A DNA stretch of 64,000 nucleotides. Source: DATIRA01 sp963766505. GTDB lineage: Bacteria; Pseudomonadota; Gammaproteobacteria; Steroidobacterales; Steroidobacteraceae. The position numbers and the translations under genes were made by a program. The notes beneath the pieces were generated by a model. That model was given only the letters and a program-made list of their open reading frames with translations. It had not been told where the DNA came from and did no database searches. Positions 44,599-52,933 of this stretch are shown piece after piece. Numbering within the stretch: position 1 is the stretch's first letter; each line of letters starts with the position of its first letter. Where the stretch lies: the NCBI GenBank assembly GCA_963766505.1, contig CAVYAL010000005.1, positions 496,001-560,000 on the forward strand, given 5' to 3'.

Positions 44599-45901
44599 GG
44601 CGTGCCCGCTGGCTCTCGTCCACGACCGTCGCGGTCACCAGGTCGCCGCCGACGTTGGTCATCGTCCGCGTCATGTCGAGGATGCGGTCCACGCCCAGGA
44701 TGATCCCGATGCCTTCCGGCGGCACGCCGAAGGCGGCAAGCAATCCGGCGATCAGCGGCAGCGAGCCGCCCGGGATCGAGGCGACCGCGACCGCGCTCAG
44801 GACCGCGAGGAATACCAGCGTCGCCTGCTGCGCGAGGTTGAGCTCGACGCCGAACACCTGCGCGACGAAAAGCACCACGCAACCCTCGTAAAGTGCCGTG
44901 CCTGCCATGTTCATCGTCGCACCCAGCGGCAGCACGAAGCCGGCCGTGGACGGTGAGATGCCGAGTCGCTGGCGAGCGGCAGCGAGCGCGGTCGGCAGCG
45001 TGGCGCCGCTCGAGCTCGTCGTGAAGGCCGTGATCAGCACGTCCTTGATCTGGCGGAAGAATTCCGCCGGACGACGGTGCGCCAGGAACCGTAGCCACAC
45101 CGACATGGTGCCGAACAGGTGCAGCAGCAGCATCGCCAGGCAGCCGACCACGAACAGCCCGAGCGCGAGCAGGATGTCCACGCCGACCTTGACCACGACG
45201 CTGAAGATCATCGCCGGCACCGCGTAGGGCGCGAGCCTGAGCGCGAAGTGCACGATGCCGGTCATCAGGTCGGTGACAGTCTCCAGCGACTGCTGGATCC
45301 GTCGCCGCCTTCCCCTGGAAAGCTGCAGGCCGGCCGCACCCACCAGGATCGCGAACAGGATCAGCGGCAGCACTTCGCCGAGCGACGAGCGCTGGTTGCC
45401 GACGACGGCGCCGAACAGGTTGCGCGGCATGAACATGTCCACGACCGTCGAGGGCGTGATCTCAGGCTGCTTGGCGCGAGTCTCCATGTGCTGCCTGGAC
45501 TCGCCCGCATACTCGGTGATCAGTCGCTCGGACGTCGCGTCGTCGAGGCGGGACCCTGGCGCGAGCAGGTTCATCATCAGCAGCCCGAGTGCGGCCGCGA
45601 TCAGCATGTTCGCGAAGAACAGCGCGAAGGTCCGGCCGGCCAGCGGGCCGAGGTGCGCAAGCTCGCCGAGCTGCACCACGCCGTTCGCGAGCGAGGCGAA
45701 GACCAGCGGGATCACGACGAAGAACAGCATCCGCAGGAAGACCTGGCCGAGCGGATCCATGAAGTTCGTGGCCAGCCACCGGGCCCCCTCGAGCACCGGC
45801 GGCAGCACGCTGCCGACGGCGAGCGTGAGCGCCCCGGCGACCGCGCCGATCACGAGGCCGAGCAGGATGCGGTTCGCAAGCTTGGTGTCGATGTCGGCCA
45901 C
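44579..45901 (-). CDS. Dicarboxylate/amino acid:cation symporter (DAACS family)
   Basis: 440 residues with multiple membrane segments. Diagnostic motifs: ITAFTTSSSGATLPTALAAA (serine-rich hairpin loop), VLPLGATMNMAGTALYEG (TM7 region) and GIILGVDRILDMTRTMTNVGG (TM8 with the substrate-binding Asp and Arg). It couples uptake of glutamate, aspartate or C4-dicarboxylates to Na+ or H+. The Arg in DRILDMTRT favours acidic substrates. Transcribed alone, convergent with the kinase fusion gene. ATG 45899-45901. Confidence 0.9.
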   Translation of the reverse strand: MADIDTKLANRILLGLVIGAVAGALTLAVGSVLPPVLEGARWLATNFMDPLGQVFLRMLFFVVIPLVFASLANGVVQLGELAHLGPLAGRTFALFFANMLIAAALGLLMMNLLAPGSRLDDATSERLITEYAGESRQHMETRAKQPEITPSTVVDMFMPRNLFGAVVGNQRSSLGEVLPLILFAILVGAAGLQLSRGRRRRIQQSLETVTDLMTGIVHFALRLAPYAVPAMIFSVVVKVGVDILLALGLFVVGCLAMLLLHLFGTMSVWLRFLAHRRPAEFFRQIKDVLITAFTTSSSGATLPTALAAARQRLGISPSTAGFVLPLGATMNMAGTALYEGCVVLFVAQVFGVELNLAQQATLVFLAVLSAVAVASIPGGSLPLIAGLLAAFGVPPEGIGIILGVDRILDMTRTMTNVGGDLVTATVVDESQRARLTQSAG

Positions 45902-45913
45902 GGGAGGATGTTC

Positions 45914-45990
<77 letters not shown>

Positions 45991-46041
45991 ACGAGGGGGC
46001 GGAAATTCTCCGGGCCTGCGCCGGGTGAGTCAACCCTGCGA

Positions 46042-47136
46042 TCAGACGTTGAAGCGGAAGTGCATCACGTCGCCCTCGCGGACGACGTAATCCCTGCCCT
46101 CGAGCCGGAGCTTTCCGGCCTCCTTGGCACCCTGCTCCCCGTGGCAGGCCACGAAGTCCTCGTAGCCTATGACCTCGGCCCGGATGAAGCCTTTCTCGAA
46201 GTCGGTATGGATCTCGCCGGCCGCCTGTGGCGCGAGGTAACCCTTGTGAGTCGTCCAGGCCCGGACCTCCTTCGGTCCAGCGGTGAAGAAGGTCAGCAGC
46301 CCGAGCATGTGGTATGCCGCGCGGATCACCCGGTTCAGGCCCGGCTCCTCGATCCCGAGCTCATCGAGGAAGGCCGCGCGATCGCCCTCGTCCAGCTCTG
46401 AGATCTCCGCCTCGATCGCGGCACAGACCGCCACGACATCGGCTCCTTCGGCCTCGCCCAGCCGCCGGACCGCCTCCAGCCGCGGATTGTCCCGGAAACC
46501 GTCCTCGGCGACGTTCGCGACATACATCAGCGGCTTGATCGTGATCAGGTGCAGTTCGCGAAGCAGCTCCCGCTCCGCCGGCTCGACCGGCAGCGTTCGC
46601 GCAGGACCGCCCGAGTCGAGGTGATCCCGCATGCGCCTGAGCAGGTCCCGCAACCGGATCGCATCCTTGTCACCGGCCTTGGAGGCCTTCTCCGCCCGCT
46701 GCAGCGCACGCTCGACCGTCTCGAGGTCCGCGAGCGCGAGCTCGGTGTTGATCACCGCGATGTCGCTCGAGGGGTCGACCCTGCCGGCGACGTGCACCAC
46801 GTCGTCGTTCTCGAAGCAGCGCACGACGTGCGCGACCGCGTCCGTCTCGCGGATGTGGGCCAGGAACTTGTTGCCCAGTCCCTCGCCCTTGGACGCCCCG
46901 GCCACCAGCCCGGCGATGTCGACGAACTCGACGGTCGTTGCTATCACCTTCTCCGGCTTGACGATCCCGGCAATGACCGCGAGGCGGGGATCCGGCACCG
47001 GCACCACTCCAACGTTCGGGTCTATCGTGCAGAAGGGGTAGTTCTCCGCCGCCGCGTTCTGCGCCTCGGTCAGCGCATTGAACAGCGTGGACTTGCCGAC
47101 GTTGGGAAGCCCTACGATTCCGCACTTGATCCCCAT
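46042..47136 (-). CDS. ychF: Obg-family ATPase YchF
   Basis: 364 residues. P-loop GLPNVGKSTLFNALT at 8-22, switch region NYPFCTIDPNVGVVPVPDPR, DIAGLVAGASKGEGLGNKF, and the altered base-recognition motif YVANVAED (NxxE instead of NKxD), which makes YchF an ATPase. The C-terminal TGS domain ends in REGDVMHFRFNV. It associates with ribosomes and is linked to the oxidative stress response. It follows pth by 6 bases on the same strand, the classic gammaproteobacterial pair. Confidence 0.96.
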   Translation of the reverse strand: MGIKCGIVGLPNVGKSTLFNALTEAQNAAAENYPFCTIDPNVGVVPVPDPRLAVIAGIVKPEKVIATTVEFVDIAGLVAGASKGEGLGNKFLAHIRETDAVAHVVRCFENDDVVHVAGRVDPSSDIAVINTELALADLETVERALQRAEKASKAGDKDAIRLRDLLRRMRDHLDSGGPARTLPVEPAERELLRELHLITIKPLMYVANVAEDGFRDNPRLEAVRRLGEAEGADVVAVCAAIEAEISELDEGDRAAFLDELGIEEPGLNRVIRAAYHMLGLLTFFTAGPKEVRAWTTHKGYLAPQAAGEIHTDFEKGFIRAEVIGYEDFVACHGEQGAKEAGKLRLEGRDYVVREGDVMHFRFNV

Positions 47137-47142
47137 CTGCGC

Positions 47143-47739
47143 TCAGCCCTCCCCAGCCGCGGAGACGGTGTGCAGGCGATGCATCGCTCGCTCTGAACCG
47201 TCGCGAAGAAACACTTCCAGCGCCTCGAGGGACGCTCCGACCGCGCCCACGACCGCCTCTTCATCGGCCGGGGTCGCGCGCTGCAGCACGTAGTCGATCA
47301 CTTCGCCCGGCTCGCCCGGGTGTCCGATGCCGAGCCGCAGGCGCCAGAAATCCGCACCGCAGTGCTTGATCGTGTCGCGCAGGCCGTTGTGCCCGCCGTG
47401 GCCTCCGCCGAACTTGAAGCGGGCGACGCCGGGCGGCAGGTCGAGGTCGTCGTGCACGACCAGCAGCTCGGCGGCCGGCGCCTTGAGATAGTCGAGCAGC
47501 GAGCGCACCGAGAGTCCGCTGCGGTTCATGAAGGTCTGGGGCTTCAGCAGCACGAGGTCCCGGCCCTGCTCGGTGAGGCGGCACACCTCGCCCTGGTAGC
47601 GGGAATGGGGCCGGAATTGCGCGCCGTGCCGGCGCGCCAGCGCGTCGACGAACCAGAACCCGGCATTGTGGCGGGTCAGGCGATGCTCCGGCCCGGGATT
47701 GCCGAGCCCGACGACGATCTGCAAGGGAGTACCAGCCAT
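47143..47739 (-). CDS. pth: Peptidyl-tRNA hydrolase Pth
   Basis: 198 residues. VVGLGNPGPEHRLTRHNAGF contains the conserved Asn and the catalytic His; FMNRSGLSV and LLVVHDDLDLPPG carry the peptidyl-tRNA contact residues, and GGHGGHNGLRD is intact. It recycles tRNA from stalled peptidyl-tRNA. Located between rplY and ychF. ATG 47737-47739 with AAGGGAG upstream. Confidence 0.96.
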   Translation of the reverse strand: MAGTPLQIVVGLGNPGPEHRLTRHNAGFWFVDALARRHGAQFRPHSRYQGEVCRLTEQGRDLVLLKPQTFMNRSGLSVRSLLDYLKAPAAELLVVHDDLDLPPGVARFKFGGGHGGHNGLRDTIKHCGADFWRLRLGIGHPGEPGEVIDYVLQRATPADEEAVVGAVGASLEALEVFLRDGSERAMHRLHTVSAAGEG

Positions 47740-47751
47740 GAGTCTTCCCCG

Positions 47752-47782
47752 AAAAAGACGGGGCCGCCCGGCAGGGCGGCCC
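47752..47782 (-). terminator. Intrinsic terminator after rplY
   Basis: Minus strand: a perfect 9-bp stem (47774-47782 with 47761-47769) and a 4-base loop, then CGTC and a run of five T (47752-47756). It lies 23 bases past the rplY stop and just upstream of the pth start, so pth-ychF may have its own promoter or depend on read-through. Confidence 0.75.
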
Positions 47783-47805
47783 GCATCCGACGGCAGGTTC
47801 TGCCG

Positions 47806-48495
47806 CTACTTCTTCGCGTCCTTCGCGCCCTTGGCTTCCGCCGCAGGCTCCGCCGCCGCAGGCGCCGCGGCTGCGACACCGGGAGCCGCCGCAGCTTCGG
47901 CGACCGGCGCCTCGACCTCCTCGGCCCGCGCATGGTGGATGGACGCCACGGGCGCGTTGCGGCCATGGCTGAGCTCCGGAATCTCGACTCCCTCGGGGAG
48001 CTTGAAGTCCGCCAGGTACAGCATCTGGTTCATGTCGAGCTCCGAGAGGTCTGCATCGAGGTACTCGGGCAGGTCCTTCGGCAGGCAGCTCACCTCGATC
48101 TCGTTGCGGAGGTGAGAGACCTGGCCGCCCTTCTTCACGCCGGGGGCGACGCCCTCGCCCCTGAAGTGGATCGGGATCATCATCCGGATCTTCTCGTCCT
48201 CCAGCACGCGCTGCAGGTCGAGATGCAGGACCACGTTCTTCGCCGGATGGCGCTGCACGTCCTTGAGCACCACGGCCTGGTTGAGCTCTCCGACCTTGAT
48301 GTTGATGATGGTCGAGTAGAAGCGCTCGTTGTCGAGCGCCTGCATCAGCTTGTTCTGGTCGAGAGCCAGCGCGCGAGGCTCGCGATGACCACCGTACAGG
48401 ATCGCCGGCACCTTGTTCTCGCGACGCAGGCGGCGGCTCGCACCTTTGCCCTGCGCGTCGCGGAACTCGGCGTTGAGTTCGAATGACGTCTTCAT
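47806..48495 (-). CDS. rplY: 50S ribosomal protein L25 (long Ctc form)
   Basis: 229 residues. The N-terminal 5S rRNA-binding domain includes GKGASRRLRRENKVPAILYG. The C-terminal TL5/Ctc beta domain follows (EIEVSCLPKDLPEYLDADLS), and an Ala/Glu/Lys-rich tail of about 45 residues closes the protein. This is the longer stress-protein form rather than the 94-residue E. coli type. It lies downstream of prs in the usual order, separated by a G-rich inverted repeat. Start: ATG 48493-48495 with GGAG upstream. Confidence 0.95.
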   Translation of the reverse strand: MKTSFELNAEFRDAQGKGASRRLRRENKVPAILYGGHREPRALALDQNKLMQALDNERFYSTIINIKVGELNQAVVLKDVQRHPAKNVVLHLDLQRVLEDEKIRMMIPIHFRGEGVAPGVKKGGQVSHLRNEIEVSCLPKDLPEYLDADLSELDMNQMLYLADFKLPEGVEIPELSHGRNAPVASIHHARAEEVEAPVAEAAAAPGVAAAAPAAAEPAAEAKGAKDAKK

Positions 48496-48560
48496 GAGTA
48501 TCTCCGTTTGCAGTAGAAACGCCGCCCCGCCCGCGACCAGGCGGGAGCGGCACCAGGTGA

Positions 48561-48632
48561 GGGGTCAGGGATCAGGGGTTAGGGGATAGTCACCGACCTC
48601 GCACTATCCCCTATCCCCTGGTCCCTATCCCC
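48561..48632. repeat. G-tract inverted repeat with quadruplex potential on both strands
   Basis: The plus strand has four G-runs (48561-48564, 48568-48570, 48575-48578, 48582-48585) with loops TCA, ATCA and TTA. The mirror copy has four C-runs (48608-48611, 48615-48618, 48623-48625, 48629-48632), which are G-runs on the other strand. AGGGGATAGT (48581-48590) pairs perfectly with 48603-48612, so the whole can also fold as one long hairpin. The last run overlaps the prs stop codon. Confidence 0.8.
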
Positions 48633-49570
48633 TAGTCCAAATACAGCGAGCTCACGCTCTCCTCGTCGCGGATCCGTCGCATCGTCTCGGCCAGCAGTCC
48701 CGCGACGGACAGCTGGCGGATCTTCGGGCAGGCCTGTGCAGCCTCGCTGAGCGGTATCGTGTCGGTCACCACCAGCTCATCGAGCTGCGAGGCGCCGATC
48801 CTCTCCACCGCCGGCCCCGAGAGCACCGGATGGGTGATGTAGGCCACGACCAGCTTCGCGCCCACTTCCTTCAGCGCGATGGCCGCGTGGCACAGCGTTC
48901 CCGCCGTGTCCACCAGGTCGTCGACGAGCACGCAGACCTTGCCCTCGACCTCGCCGATGATGTTCATCACCTCGGACTCGTTCGCCCTCGGCCGCCGCTT
49001 GTCTATGATCGCCAGGTCCGCGTCGTCCATGCGCTTTGCGATCGCCCGGGCGCGGACCACGCCCCCGACGTCCGGCGACACGACCACGAGGTCGTCGTAC
49101 TTCTGCCGCCACACGTCCCCGAGCAGCACCGGGGACGCATAGACGTTGTCCACCGGGATGTCGAAGAATCCCTGGATCTGGTCCGCATGCAGGTCGACCG
49201 TCAGCACCCGGTCCACGCCGACGCTGGCGAGCATGTTCGCCACCACCTTGGCCGTGATCGCGACCCGGGTTGCCCGCGGGCGACGATCCTGCCTGGCGTA
49301 GCCGAAGTACGGCACCACGGCCGTGATGCGGCCGGCGGACGCACGACGGCAGGCGTCCACCATCACCAGCAGCTCCATCAGGTGATCGTTCGCCGGCGGA
49401 GAGGTCGGCTGGACGACGAATACGTCGCGCCCGCGCACGTTCTCCATCAGCTCGACGCTCACCTCGCCGTCGCTGAAGCGCCCGACGTGCGCGCGGCCCA
49501 GCGGCATCTGCAGGTATCGCGTGATGTCCATGGCGAGCTGCGGGTTCGCGCTGCCCGTGAACACCGCCAT
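48632..49570 (-). CDS. prs: Ribose-phosphate pyrophosphokinase Prs
   Basis: 312 residues. AVFTGSANPQLAMDITRYL at the N-terminus, DVFVVQPTSPPANDHLMELL, PYFGYARQDRR at the ATP site, VDLHADQIQGFFDIPVDNVY with the catalytic His, IIDKRRPRANESE as flexible loop, and VLVDDLVDTAGTL as PRPP motif. It makes PRPP for nucleotide, His and Trp synthesis. I chose ATG 49568-49570 with GGAAGG seven bases upstream over the ATG five codons earlier. It lies directly downstream of tRNA-Gln and ispE. Confidence 0.96.
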   Translation of the reverse strand: MAVFTGSANPQLAMDITRYLQMPLGRAHVGRFSDGEVSVELMENVRGRDVFVVQPTSPPANDHLMELLVMVDACRRASAGRITAVVPYFGYARQDRRPRATRVAITAKVVANMLASVGVDRVLTVDLHADQIQGFFDIPVDNVYASPVLLGDVWRQKYDDLVVVSPDVGGVVRARAIAKRMDDADLAIIDKRRPRANESEVMNIIGEVEGKVCVLVDDLVDTAGTLCHAAIALKEVGAKLVVAYITHPVLSGPAVERIGASQLDELVVTDTIPLSEAAQACPKIRQLSVAGLLAETMRRIRDEESVSSLYLD

Positions 49571-49606
49571 CGTCACGCCTTCCATCGATGCGATTCCTCG
49601 AGTGCC

Positions 49607-49681
49607 TGGCTGGGGTGGAAGGATTCGAACCTCCGAATGGCGGGATCAAAACCCGCTGCCTTACCGCTTGGCTACACCCCA
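49607..49681 (-). tRNA. tRNA-Gln (UUG)
   Basis: 75 bases including encoded CCA (49607-49609) and discriminator G. Acceptor arms TGGGGTG and CACCCCA pair perfectly; the anticodon loop TTTTGAT carries TTG; the T-loop is TTCGAAT. The U1-A72 pair and G73 are glutaminyl-tRNA synthetase identity elements. It sits between ispE and prs, as in many gammaproteobacteria. Confidence 0.96.
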
Positions 49682-49690
49682 GCGAATTCG

Positions 49691-50566
49691 TCAGCCACGG
49701 ATTCGACCGCGCTCCCGGAGTTTGCGGTCCTCCAGCGGCGAGCGGTTCAAACCGCGCACCACCCAGCCGCGCCAGCGCGCGGGAACCTGCCTCAGCACGG
49801 CCCGCGCGCGCTCCTCGTCCGGCATCGCCGCGTAGACGCAGGAGCCGGTCCCGGTGAGCCGTGCCGCCGCGACCTCTCCCAGCCAGTCGAGCGCTTCCGC
49901 CACGACGGGCTGTCGCCTGCGCACCACCGGCTCGCAATCGTTGCGCCCGCCGGACTGCAGGAAACCGGAAATTGTGATGATGGGCGAATCCCTTGTCAAT
50001 TCAGGGTCCTGGAACACCCCGGCCGTATCGACACCCGCGTCCGGCTGGATGAGCAGGTAGGTCCGCTCGGGAAAGTCCACCGGGGTCAGCCGCTCTCCCA
50101 CCCCTTCAGCCCATGCCGCGCGCCCGCCGACGAAGACCGGAACGTCCGCGCCGAGGCCTCGCGCAAGCTCCATCAGTTCCGGGCCGGAGAGTCCGCAGTG
50201 CCACAGCTCGTTCAGCGCCACCAGCACGGTCGCGGCATCGGAGCTGCCACCGCCCACCCCCCCCTGCACCGGCAGGCGCTTGACCAGCTCGATCGACACA
50301 CCGGGAACCCTGCCGCAATGCTCCGCAAGCACCCTGGCGGCACGCAGCGTGAGGTCCTCCCCGGGCCGGATGCCGGGCAGGTCCACGCGCCGCTCGATCG
50401 TGCCGGCAGGTCGCACGAAGAAGCGGATATGGTCCGCGAGGTCGATGAACTGGAATGCGGTCTGCAGCAGGTGGTAGCCGTCTTCGCGGCGTCCGACGAC
50501 GTGCAGGAACAGGTTCAGCTTGCCCGGCGCCGGCCAGGGCTCCGCGGCACCCAGCGGCTCATCCAT
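49691..50566 (-). CDS. ispE: 4-diphosphocytidyl-2-C-methyl-D-erythritol kinase IspE
   Basis: 291 residues, GHMP kinase fold. PAPGKLNLFLHVVGRREDGY is the substrate segment with the conserved Lys, and PVQGGVGGGSSDAATVL is the glycine-rich ATP loop; the catalytic Asp lies in GLGADVPVFV. It phosphorylates CDP-methylerythritol in the MEP isoprenoid pathway. It begins 3 bases after the lolB stop. A cluster of seven C residues lies within the glycine-rich loop codons on the plus strand; the frame is intact. Confidence 0.94.
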   Translation of the reverse strand: MDEPLGAAEPWPAPGKLNLFLHVVGRREDGYHLLQTAFQFIDLADHIRFFVRPAGTIERRVDLPGIRPGEDLTLRAARVLAEHCGRVPGVSIELVKRLPVQGGVGGGSSDAATVLVALNELWHCGLSGPELMELARGLGADVPVFVGGRAAWAEGVGERLTPVDFPERTYLLIQPDAGVDTAGVFQDPELTRDSPIITISGFLQSGGRNDCEPVVRRRQPVVAEALDWLGEVAAARLTGTGSCVYAAMPDEERARAVLRQVPARWRGWVVRGLNRSPLEDRKLRERGRIRG

Positions 50567-50569
50567 GGT

Positions 50570-51166
50570 TCAAGGCCGGGGACCCGATCCCGCCGCCCCC
50601 GGCTCGAGATCCCATGCGCTGACCACGACCTTGAGCCGGGCCCTGTCTGTCGTTGCGGTGAGCCGGACCGGCAGCGAGAAACCCGCAACGCTGCGGAACT
50701 CGTCGATGCCTACCCTCCAGCCCGACTGCTCGATGACGCGCAGCGGCGGTCGTCGCCCGGGCAGGACCCGGGACTCCGAGCCCGGCGCCGGCACGCCCAG
50801 CATCCAGTAGCGCAGGCTCGCCAGCGGCAGATCCGCACCCAGTCGCCGTGTCAGCTCCTGCCGGGCGGACTCGGAATCGATGATCCGGCCGTTTCCCTCC
50901 ACCAGCCGCAGGCTCTGCCCGTCGGTCTCGATCACGAGCCCGCCGGCACCGAGGGGCCCGCGCACCTGCAGCCTCGCGGACTCGCCGGCCTGGCTCCAGA
51001 TGAAGCTCCCGCTGCCGCCCTCATCACCGGCGGCCAGCGCCAGTCGCCCCGTCGCGGTCCAGCCGGCCAAGGTGTCGGGATCCGGCGGCGGCAGCACCGG
51101 CGAGGGAGGTGCCGCCGCACAACCGGCCAGCAGAACTGCCAGCGGCAGCAGCAGGCCCGCCCTCAC
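50570..51166 (-). CDS. lolB: Outer membrane lipoprotein receptor LolB
   Basis: 198 residues from GTG 51164-51166, which overlaps the stop of the upstream TPR gene as GTGA. The signal peptide RAGLLLPLAVLLAGC gives a lipidated Cys at 16. The mature domain begins WTATGRLALAAGDEGGSGSF, and YWMLGVPAPGSESRVL matches LolB. It receives lipoproteins from LolA and inserts them in the outer membrane. The frame extends 35 codons further upstream, but that is within the TPR gene. Confidence 0.9.
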   Translation of the reverse strand: MRAGLLLPLAVLLAGCAAAPPSPVLPPPDPDTLAGWTATGRLALAAGDEGGSGSFIWSQAGESARLQVRGPLGAGGLVIETDGQSLRLVEGNGRIIDSESARQELTRRLGADLPLASLRYWMLGVPAPGSESRVLPGRRPPLRVIEQSGWRVGIDEFRSVAGFSLPVRLTATTDRARLKVVVSAWDLEPGAAGSGPRP

Positions 51167-52845
51167 GGCCCGGCCCGCTCCAGCCGCTCCTTCAGTCGCT
51201 CGTCCGCCGGATTGCGCTCGAGCGCGTCCGTCCAGGTCCGGCGGGCCTGATCCTCCCGTCCCAGCGCCCACTGGACCTCGCCGAGATGCAGCTCGAGCTC
51301 GGGATCAGCGCCAAGCGCGCTTGCGCGCTCGAGATAGCGCAGTGAATCCTCGAGCAGTCCCTGCCGGTACAGGACCCAGCCCATGCTGTCCAGCACGGCC
51401 GCGCTGTCAGGCATCTGCTCGAGCGCACTCGTGATCAGCTCCCGCGCCTCGCCGAGGCTGCGGCCGTGATCCGCCAGCGTGTAGCCGAGCGCGTTCTGCA
51501 CGATGGCGTCGCCGGGCCGTCGGGCCAGCAGGTCGCGCAGCTCCCGCACGGCGTCGTCGATGCGGCCACTGCGCTCGAGCAGGAAGACCCGCGCCAGCCG
51601 CAGGTCCAGCAAATCGGGGAATCGAGCCACCGCGGCATCGAGCGTCGCCAGTGCGCGCCCGTCCTCGCCGAGCGACGAGAGCAAACCAGCCTGGGCAGCC
51701 AGGACCTCGGGAGCCGATTCCGGCTGCCGCTGGCCGAAATCCTCGAGCTGCTCGAGCCCCGCTTCCACGCCATCGCGCTTCGCCCGGATGGCCGCCACTC
51801 GCTGCTGGGCGGAGAGCGCACGGCCGCCGTCCTCGACCCGCGAGAAATAGCGCAGCGCCGCCTCTTCGTCGCCGCGCTTCTCGGCGATCACGCCGAGGAA
51901 ATACAGCGCATCGTATGACTGGGCCCCGGTGGAGAGGAGCTGCTCGAACAGCGCCTCGGCGACGTCGAGCCGGTCCTGCTGCAGCTCCAGCATGCCCAGC
52001 GTGTAGAGCGCGCCCGGGATGACCGTCTCGCCCGTCACGTACGGCGTGAGCATGGCGCGGGCTTCCTCGCCACGCTCGGTGGCCGCGAGCAGCGCAGCGT
52101 ATTCGAGGTGCGTAGAGATGTCCGCCTCGGCCGCGATCACCGCGTCCCGCGCGATCCCGAGTCCCGTCTCCTCGTCCCCGGCCGCGATCCGTGCACGGGC
52201 CTCCAGCATCCTCGGCGGCAGCCAGTAGGGCGCCGCCTCGCGGGCACGGGCCGCACTCTCGATCGCCAGCGCGAAATTCTCCGAACGCAACGCGGCGCTG
52301 CCGAGCGCCAGCTGGCCCTCGGCCAGCCCGGGGTGCCGCTCGGCAAGCCGGCGGAACAGCTCGGTGACATCCGGCGCCGTGCCCGTTTGGGACAGCTCCG
52401 GCAGCAGGGCCAGAAAACCAGCCGCCGGACTGATGAACCCGGTCTCCAGCAGCTCGGCCGCACGGGATTCGGCGGCATCGAGGCGATGGAGCGCGAGCGC
52501 GCTGCCGGCAGAATAGTGGCGCGCCTGTTCGCTGGTCGGATTGATCTCGAGCCAGCGCTCGGCTGCCAGCAGCGATTCGCTCCACTGGAAGTGGCTGAAA
52601 GCCATCTTCGTCGCCTGTTCCGCAACCCGCTCGTCGGTCGAGGCCTGGGCAGCCAGGCGGTAGGCGCGCGCCGCTTCGGGCAGTTCACCCCTTGCGAGCG
52701 CCGAATCGCCCTCGGCCAGCAGGCTCTCGGAATCGCGCGGAGGAACCGCCTCGTCCGGCCCCGGCCCGGCGGCGCAGGCGCCCAGCAAGAGGAAGCAGGC
52801 GCAGATCCATGGTCGCAGGCGCGGCCTGCAGGGGTGCTTCAGCAT
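51163..52845 (-). CDS. TPR-repeat lipoprotein between hemA and lolB
   Basis: 560 residues. A signal peptide with lipobox FLLLGAC gives a lipidated Cys near position 24. At least ten TPR-like helical pairs follow, for example GDSALARGELPEAARAYRLA near the start and DSMGWVLYRQGLLEDSLRYL near the C-terminus. It is probably anchored to a membrane and faces the periplasm, acting as a scaffold. The gene between hemA and lolB has this architecture in Pseudomonas and relatives, where its function is poorly known. Divergent from hemA; coupled to lolB by GTGA. Confidence 0.87.
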   Translation of the reverse strand: MLKHPCRPRLRPWICACFLLLGACAAGPGPDEAVPPRDSESLLAEGDSALARGELPEAARAYRLAAQASTDERVAEQATKMAFSHFQWSESLLAAERWLEINPTSEQARHYSAGSALALHRLDAAESRAAELLETGFISPAAGFLALLPELSQTGTAPDVTELFRRLAERHPGLAEGQLALGSAALRSENFALAIESAARAREAAPYWLPPRMLEARARIAAGDEETGLGIARDAVIAAEADISTHLEYAALLAATERGEEARAMLTPYVTGETVIPGALYTLGMLELQQDRLDVAEALFEQLLSTGAQSYDALYFLGVIAEKRGDEEAALRYFSRVEDGGRALSAQQRVAAIRAKRDGVEAGLEQLEDFGQRQPESAPEVLAAQAGLLSSLGEDGRALATLDAAVARFPDLLDLRLARVFLLERSGRIDDAVRELRDLLARRPGDAIVQNALGYTLADHGRSLGEARELITSALEQMPDSAAVLDSMGWVLYRQGLLEDSLRYLERASALGADPELELHLGEVQWALGREDQARRTWTDALERNPADERLKERLERAGP

Positions 52846-52933
52846 GGTCGGCGCACTATAGCGGATGCGCGGGTCTGCTTGTGTTGGCTGAGGGCATCAC
52901 CGAGAATTTCGAGGTTTAGCGCCCGGAAACCGG

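Noticed and set aside
50250..50268. Run of C residues in ispE as a possible frameshift site
   Set aside because: The reading frame and the glycine-rich GHMP motif are intact through the run.
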